64,000 bases of DNA from Ilyonectria destructans. Its lineage: Eukaryota; Ascomycota; Sordariomycetes; Hypocreales; Nectriaceae. The position numbers and the translations under genes are program-made. Numbering within the stretch: position 1 is the first letter of the stretch; every line of letters starts with the position of its first letter. Location of the stretch: the NCBI GenBank assembly GCA_020740775.1, contig JAHEWK010000019.1, forward strand, positions 310,001 through 374,000. Reading direction: 5' to 3'. The notes below the pieces were generated by a model that did no database searches, had not been told where the DNA came from, and saw nothing but the letters and a program-made list of their open reading frames with translations. Positions 60,060-64,000 of the stretch are shown here, in pieces.

Positions 60060-60175
60060 CCTCCAGTGCTAGCTCAGACGGCCTGATATAATACCTAGTG
60101 ATAAGGTATTTATCTAGAATAGACTGGGACGAAAAGGTCCGTTGGTAGGTGCAGCACTGTATCGTGCTTGCTATA
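60060..60175 (-). pseudogene. Two C2H2-like zinc-finger motifs between Gag and protease of chromovirus B
   Basis: The translation has CCTYQRTFSSQSILDKYLITRY and, 20-odd residues later, CKRYKEVFQSQNKLFAHLRDSC-H. If Tyr is read as the RIP product of Cys (TGC to TAC) or His (CAC to TAC), both fit C-x2-C-x12-H-x4/5-H/C. The usual Gag knuckle CCHC is not found in this element, so these may be its nucleic-acid-binding module. Confidence 0.6.
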
Positions 60176-60195
60176 GCGGCTAGATCTTGCAATCC

Positions 60196-61932
60196 TTAGG
60201 TTATAGCAGAGAAATAGGCCTCTCGAGACCGCGTTAAGGATGTAGATAAATCCGATATAGACCTATTATCTTCCTTATCGGCATCTTGGCTGTTGTCGGT
60301 GTCCTCACTAGCCAGGTATTTCTTTTCAAAGCGGACCTTCTTCTCGGACTTAACGTCGCTGTCCCGCAAGAGTCGGTCTCTGCGATCGTTATAGGATGCT
60401 CGCCTCTCGTCTCGGGGTCGATCGTAACCACGGCGTTGGTCCTTGTCATAGCTCGAGGGTCGGCTATATCGGTAGCCGGGCTGTTGGTCGTCTCGGGGTC
60501 CGTCGCGGCGGCTGTATTCGTCACGGCGGCCGTCATCTTCGCGGCGGTTGTCTCGGGCTCCGTCTTGTTGGCCCCTTCGGGCATTATCGCCACGGCCATA
60601 GCGGCTTCCTCTGTCAAAGGACTGACCTTGACGGCTCCGTCGGGAAGATAGCTGCTTATCCCGCAGCATCATTGCGTTAATCGTCGGGCGGCGTTCTTCA
60701 CATTCCTGGATGAACGCCGTCAGAGTTGTCTTTTTCTTCGGGATGCTGAGGAACCGAGAGATCTCAATATCGATGAGCGGAAAGATGGTCTGAAGGATAA
60801 GACGGTCTTCGTTATATCCGATCTGCTTAGCAAGACTAGCCTTCCGCTGAGCCCACTGGGTAATAGATACATCAGTCCGGGCCAGCTGGAGGGTGTACTT
60901 GCCCGTCTGGAGCTCTGCGATGAGCTCTGCGTCTGACTGCTTGAAGCGTCGGACTAGCTTGTTGCAGAAGGTCGAGATAGATGCTTATAGCAGCTTCTCG
61001 CGAGACCGAGCATTCAGCTCCCCCATAAACCACCCCTGGGCTCTGCCGCCTAGCAGGGAGGTATAATGCTCTTGCAGACAGTCATCTCTATAGTGTTGGA
61101 AGATACGGAGGTGCTCGCAGAAGAGATAGACATCTGTGTATACCTGCTTGCCTTAGACAATCACAAGACCGGTCTTCTTATAGTCCTTAAAATCGGGATT
61201 AAAGGTGCTAACAGTCTCCTATTTGATCCGCTTAACTAAAGATCCATCAGTCCCAGTAGAGAAGGGGGTTATATTGCGGCTGTAGTATTTAGTAAGGCCG
61301 ATACTGTCTTCTGAGGAAGAGAGATCGTTATCTTTATTAGCCACGCGGCAAGGACTATGCCGAGTCTGGCGGCTAGTCTCTGGCAGGTTGACTGGGGTCT
61401 CGCGTTGTGGGCTAGGAAGGGGGTCTTATAACCGTACAGCGCGGGGAGGATCAGGCTTAATAGGCTCCATCTGCGTAATAATAGCCTTGTCGGTGTTATC
61501 ATCGATGTCGTCAAAGTTAAAGGCCTGTGTAATCCGCTCCCTCTAGGCAGATAAGTGTACCAGATATGAAAGACTGGCCCGGGGGAGTAACTGAAGGTCT
61601 TGGGCCCTCTTGCTAGTAGAGGCATACCTTGCCACAAAGGCCTGTACGTTATAGGCAACATCGACGTCCCAGATCTTCATTCCATTCAGAATATCTGGAG
61701 TTGGATATTCTATAACCAGATAAGCGTACCGTATAGCCCAGCTAAAGGCACTATAGTGGTCCGCATCTTCAAGCTATCTTAGAGCTTCAGCCTTCTGGAT
61801 GTCTTGGTCAACCAGCGATCGACGGGGCGGTTGAGGCCGGTTATCATTATGACCCTGGTCTTCCGGACCAGGGAGCTCGATGGCCGACGAGTCCATGCTG
61901 TTAGGCTCGTGATGTGAATGGGCCATAAAGGG
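60196..61932 (-). pseudogene. Gag of chromovirus B
   Basis: From a start near 61932 (MAHSHHEPN) the minus frame runs through a Pro-rich N-terminus, a capsid-like region (YTDVYLFCEHLRIFQ, GRAQGWFMGELN, LQTGKYTLQLARTDVSITQW) and a strongly basic Arg/Asp/Gly/Tyr-rich segment at 60672-60300, rich in RRD and DRG, then an acidic stretch. The RGG-like basic segment probably binds RNA. About half a dozen RIP-type stops interrupt it. A TAA near 60193 separates it from the zinc-finger and protease part. Confidence 0.7.
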
Positions 61933-61989
61933 GGCCCCGGTGCAGTAGCTCTATTAGTGCTAGGGCAAGATGGGGGTTGTGTGTGTGTG

Positions 61990-62175
61990 GTGTTGTGTGA
62001 CGGAGGGCTAGGCTGACCCAGGGCTCTGTGTGACAGAGGGCTAGGATGACCTAGGGCTCTGTGTGACAGAGGGACGAGGTGGTCTAGCGCTCTGTACAAC
62101 AGAGGGCAGGGCCTGGTGTAACAGAGGGCTCAGGGCTCTGCGTAACAGAGGGTAGGGCCCTGTGTGACTGAGGGC
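61990..62175. repeat. 33-bp tandem repeats in the Gag leader of chromovirus B
   Basis: Imperfect units of the form AGGGCTCTGTGTGACAGAGG plus about 13 variable bases. At least two adjacent units are exactly 33 bp. Each holds a small inverted repeat CTCTGT/ACAGAG. On the minus strand they read as an 11-residue repeat (RALGHPSPLSH type) upstream of the Gag start. They could be leader RNA hairpins or a variable N-terminal extension. Confidence 0.75.
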
Positions 62176-62555
62176 TCGTACCACCTAGGGCTCCTTAGCG
62201 AGACGGGCCACAGACCACAACTCCGGAGGGTTATTTTTTGCCAAAGACAGAGCTCTCGGGAGCTATCTTTGCAGGTGGATAGATATAGGCAAGACAGGCT
62301 ATTCGAAGCCTATTGCTCGGATAGTCGTTGTGTAAGTCCCCTAGCAGCTAGGGGACGGGGGCGTGATGACAAGGGCAAGGGGGCCCCTGTGATAGTTGCA
62401 GATCTAGCGGTGGCTGCAGCGATGGCGGCCTGCTAGGATTAATGGCTGGATCTAGGATCCTGGTCGGCGTGACGTGCCGGGCGTGGTGTGCAACAAAAAT
62501 CAACTAAGATATATTACTGGTGCTGATCTTTGGAAGCATATAATTGCTACCAGTT

Positions 62556-62716
62556 TGATACGTGGGTTATATGGACTATAGGGGTCAGGTTATATGTAGA
62601 AAGTAAGATGTCTTCTCTATAGATAAGCTGAGCAGATTGTCTTATATGACGGCTAACTGCTCAGTAGATGCCTGGCTTGCCAGGTATCCCTAGGATATAG
62701 CCAGCTGTACGTATTA
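62556..62716 (-). repeat. 5' LTR of chromovirus B, 161 bp
   Basis: Full-length match to the solo LTR at 40608-40768, with RIP-type transitions (terminal CATCA has become TATTA). It has the same hairpin with one mismatch. TTTAC follows at 62717. Confidence 0.92.
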
Positions 62717-62721
62717 TTTAC

Positions 62722-63050
62722 CTTCTTATTAATAGAGGTCTTAATTTTTATTGTATTTATATTATTTAATAGAATCTAGTAGTAAATAGTCTTACTAAAT
62801 ATAGAAGTCTAGTTAAATTTAATATATATATTATTAGATTCTCCCTTAGTATAGATATCCTTATTATTTCTATAATAAGCTTAAATAATATATTTATATA
62901 AGTTAGCTTCTTTATATTACCTTACACTCTATAAACTGACAAACTTTTAGGGCGGGGAAAAGCGGAATATGTAATAGAAGATATTTCTAACTATAAATTT
63001 AATTATATATAGTTTCATCCCTTTACCTATATAGTCAAGCTGAAGATCGA
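62722..63050. repeat. AT-rich relic to the right of chromovirus B
   Basis: It continues the AT-rich locus seen at 54817-55060 and changes to normal composition around 62940. No gene seen. Confidence 0.5.
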
Positions 63051-63113
63051 GATATTAATAGCAGACTTAATAGGGAAAATTACCAGATAACGCCAATATA
63101 GTATTATCTCTAA

Positions 63114-63349
63114 CGGCACTTTTAGCGACCTTGAGATAACGCGACGAGGAACCATTCCAAGTAAAGGCCTCACATCCGTATATATCAGGATAAGAGCCTC
63201 CACGGATGAAATTCGTACTGTTAGTGGAGTTGATGCAGTATCTATCGAATTGCAGGAAAGGTCAGATGGGTTAGCTGCCTTCGATGGCCGGTCAAAGACG
63301 AAGAGGGACACGGAGCTCCTTGACCTTGACCAATCTTCATCCTCAAGCT
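63114..63349 (+). other. Unassigned open frame, possible exon
   Basis: A plus frame without ATG is open from just after a TAA at 63111 to about 63350. It reads like protein: NGTFSDLEITRRGTIPSKG, IRIRASTDEIRTVSGVDAV, then DLDQSSSSSL, where a GTAAGT donor-like sequence overlaps the stop. Before 63111 the same frame stays open back to about 63030. The opposite strand also has a 94-codon frame (63027-63311), so strand is uncertain. No family recognised. Confidence 0.25.
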
Positions 63350-63350
63350 T

Positions 63351-64000
63351 GTAAGTGGACGTGGCTATCTATACTACGGAAGAAAATGGCATCGAAATTG
63401 ACGCTGCGACAAGCAATTAGGGGGAAAGCACATACAGTATTGCAGATAGCTTCGACGAAAACGGACAGATAAGGAAGGACAATGATGACGGAAGACCGCT
63501 GAGGCACAAGCAGAGGGAAGAAAAGAAGTAAATGATAATGTGGACAAGCGCGGATCGCCTTCTCTCAGACCCGCGAGCTTATTTTTCTCTTAAACGCCTT
63601 CTTAGTTAAGCGACCTTACTACTGCCCAACACCTAACACGACCGACCCTCGTAAGCAAGCCACGGCTACGAATTTCGAACAACTAGATCATATGTTCAAT
63701 AAATCAACAGCGATCTAACACAATGCAAACGTGTCTAAAGCTAAGGTAGGCCTGTATGTACGCGGTGATGGTCTGGAGGAGGAAAAAAGTAATGTATTTT
63801 CCAGAAGAGCCACTAAGCTATGGCAGACATACGAAGTGGCCTAAAAGTATCGCAGAAGCAGCCTATTGTTTTCTAGATGCATTGTAGTGGCCTTAGGGTA
63901 AGTTGTGGTTGTATAGACGGTAGTGGTGTGCGGCAGCTTGTATCTTTATTTGCCGACTGGAGTAGGGTGACTTATTGCAACTTAAAAACTTATCTATATC
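63351..64000. other. No gene recognised
   Basis: About 650 bp of normal composition with short frames only. A gene could begin beyond the window edge. Confidence 0.45.

Larger units (their letters stand above)
55066..62716 (-). mobile_element. Ty3/gypsy chromovirus B, full length, minus strand, TSD TTTAC
   Basis: A 7.65-kb element with TTTAC on both sides (55061-55065 and 62717-62721). Its 5' LTR is 62556-62716 and its 3' LTR is 55066-55306, the latter enlarged by an 80-bp duplication. Inside, on the minus strand, are a repeat-containing leader, Gag, two zinc-finger-like motifs, protease, reverse transcriptase, RNase H, integrase and chromodomain. Next to the 5' LTR the minus strand reads TGGTAGCA (about 62545-62552), a plausible tRNA primer site three bases inside the LTR. 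RIP damage is moderate; some domains are still open for 100-170 codons. Confidence 0.93.

Noticed and set aside
60234..60680. Several overlapping long frames on both strands
   Set aside because: They shadow the repetitive Arg/Asp-rich Gag frame at 60196-60672. Low-complexity coding DNA opens other frames.
1..64000. tRNA or rRNA genes and telomere repeats
   Set aside because: No cloverleaf with A/B boxes, no rRNA core sequence and no TTAGGG array was noticed in reading the window. A covariance-model scan would be the decisive test.

Overview
The window looks like accessory, repeat-rich DNA from a filamentous ascomycete. An Aspergillus/Penicillium-type fungus is my guess from the style of the genes; nothing in the sequence proves the species. 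The evidence is multi-exon genes with 55-79 bp GT-AG introns, a Zn2Cys6 regulator beside a sugar-type MFS transporter, and large AT-rich blocks that have lost CpG and carry stop codons of the kind left by repeat-induced point mutation (RIP: CAG/CAA to TAG/TAA, TGG to TAG, TGC to TAC, all CpA to TpA on one strand or the other). A relic resembling proteins linked to telomeric RecQ helicases, together with the transposon density, suggests a subtelomeric or dispensable region, but no telomere repeat is present.

Layout. 1-5.8 kb: the end of an LTR, a RIP-ruined block containing an unrecognised degraded gene, and a Helitron fragment. 6.9-11.5 kb: the best preserved genes, an 8-exon MFS sugar transporter (minus) and a 6-exon Zn2Cys6 transcription factor (plus), divergent across a 533-bp promoter and probably a regulator/target pair. 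11.7-16.4 kb: an F-box-like relic, AT-rich relics and two different LINE RNase H fragments. 16.4-21.1 kb: mostly non-coding, with one two-exon protein-kinase-like gene. 21.8-28.9 kb: one decayed hAT transposon (minus) split by a solo LTR with its target-site duplication (TSD), by a second LTR-like remnant, and by a well preserved, 5'-truncated LINE with a 15-bp TSD and a (CAA)n tail. 29.6-35.5 kb: a second, RIP-degraded Helitron and further AT-rich DNA. 35.8-39.3 kb: RIP relics of a RecQ/TLH-associated domain protein, a Copia polyprotein and a phosphotransferase gene. 40-42.6 kb: a BTB/POZ gene cut by a solo LTR whose other side is a truncated Mutator-like transposase, itself split by another solo LTR. 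43.5-43.9 kb: a 93-bp mini-element and a Copia-type solo LTR, each with a TSD. 46.4-54.8 kb: a complete but RIP-killed Ty3/gypsy chromovirus (A, plus) with TSD CTACT. 55.1-62.7 kb: a second, different chromovirus (B, minus) with TSD TTTAC, an 80-bp duplication in one LTR and zinc-finger-like motifs between Gag and protease. The last 1.3 kb has only a short unrecognised open frame.

Only three genes appear intact (MFS transporter, transcription factor, kinase-like gene). The rest is mobile elements or wreckage. I found no clear new molecular system. The most informative structures are the nested insertions, whose TSDs can be read exactly, and the contrast between RIP-saturated elements and the nearly unmutated LINE.
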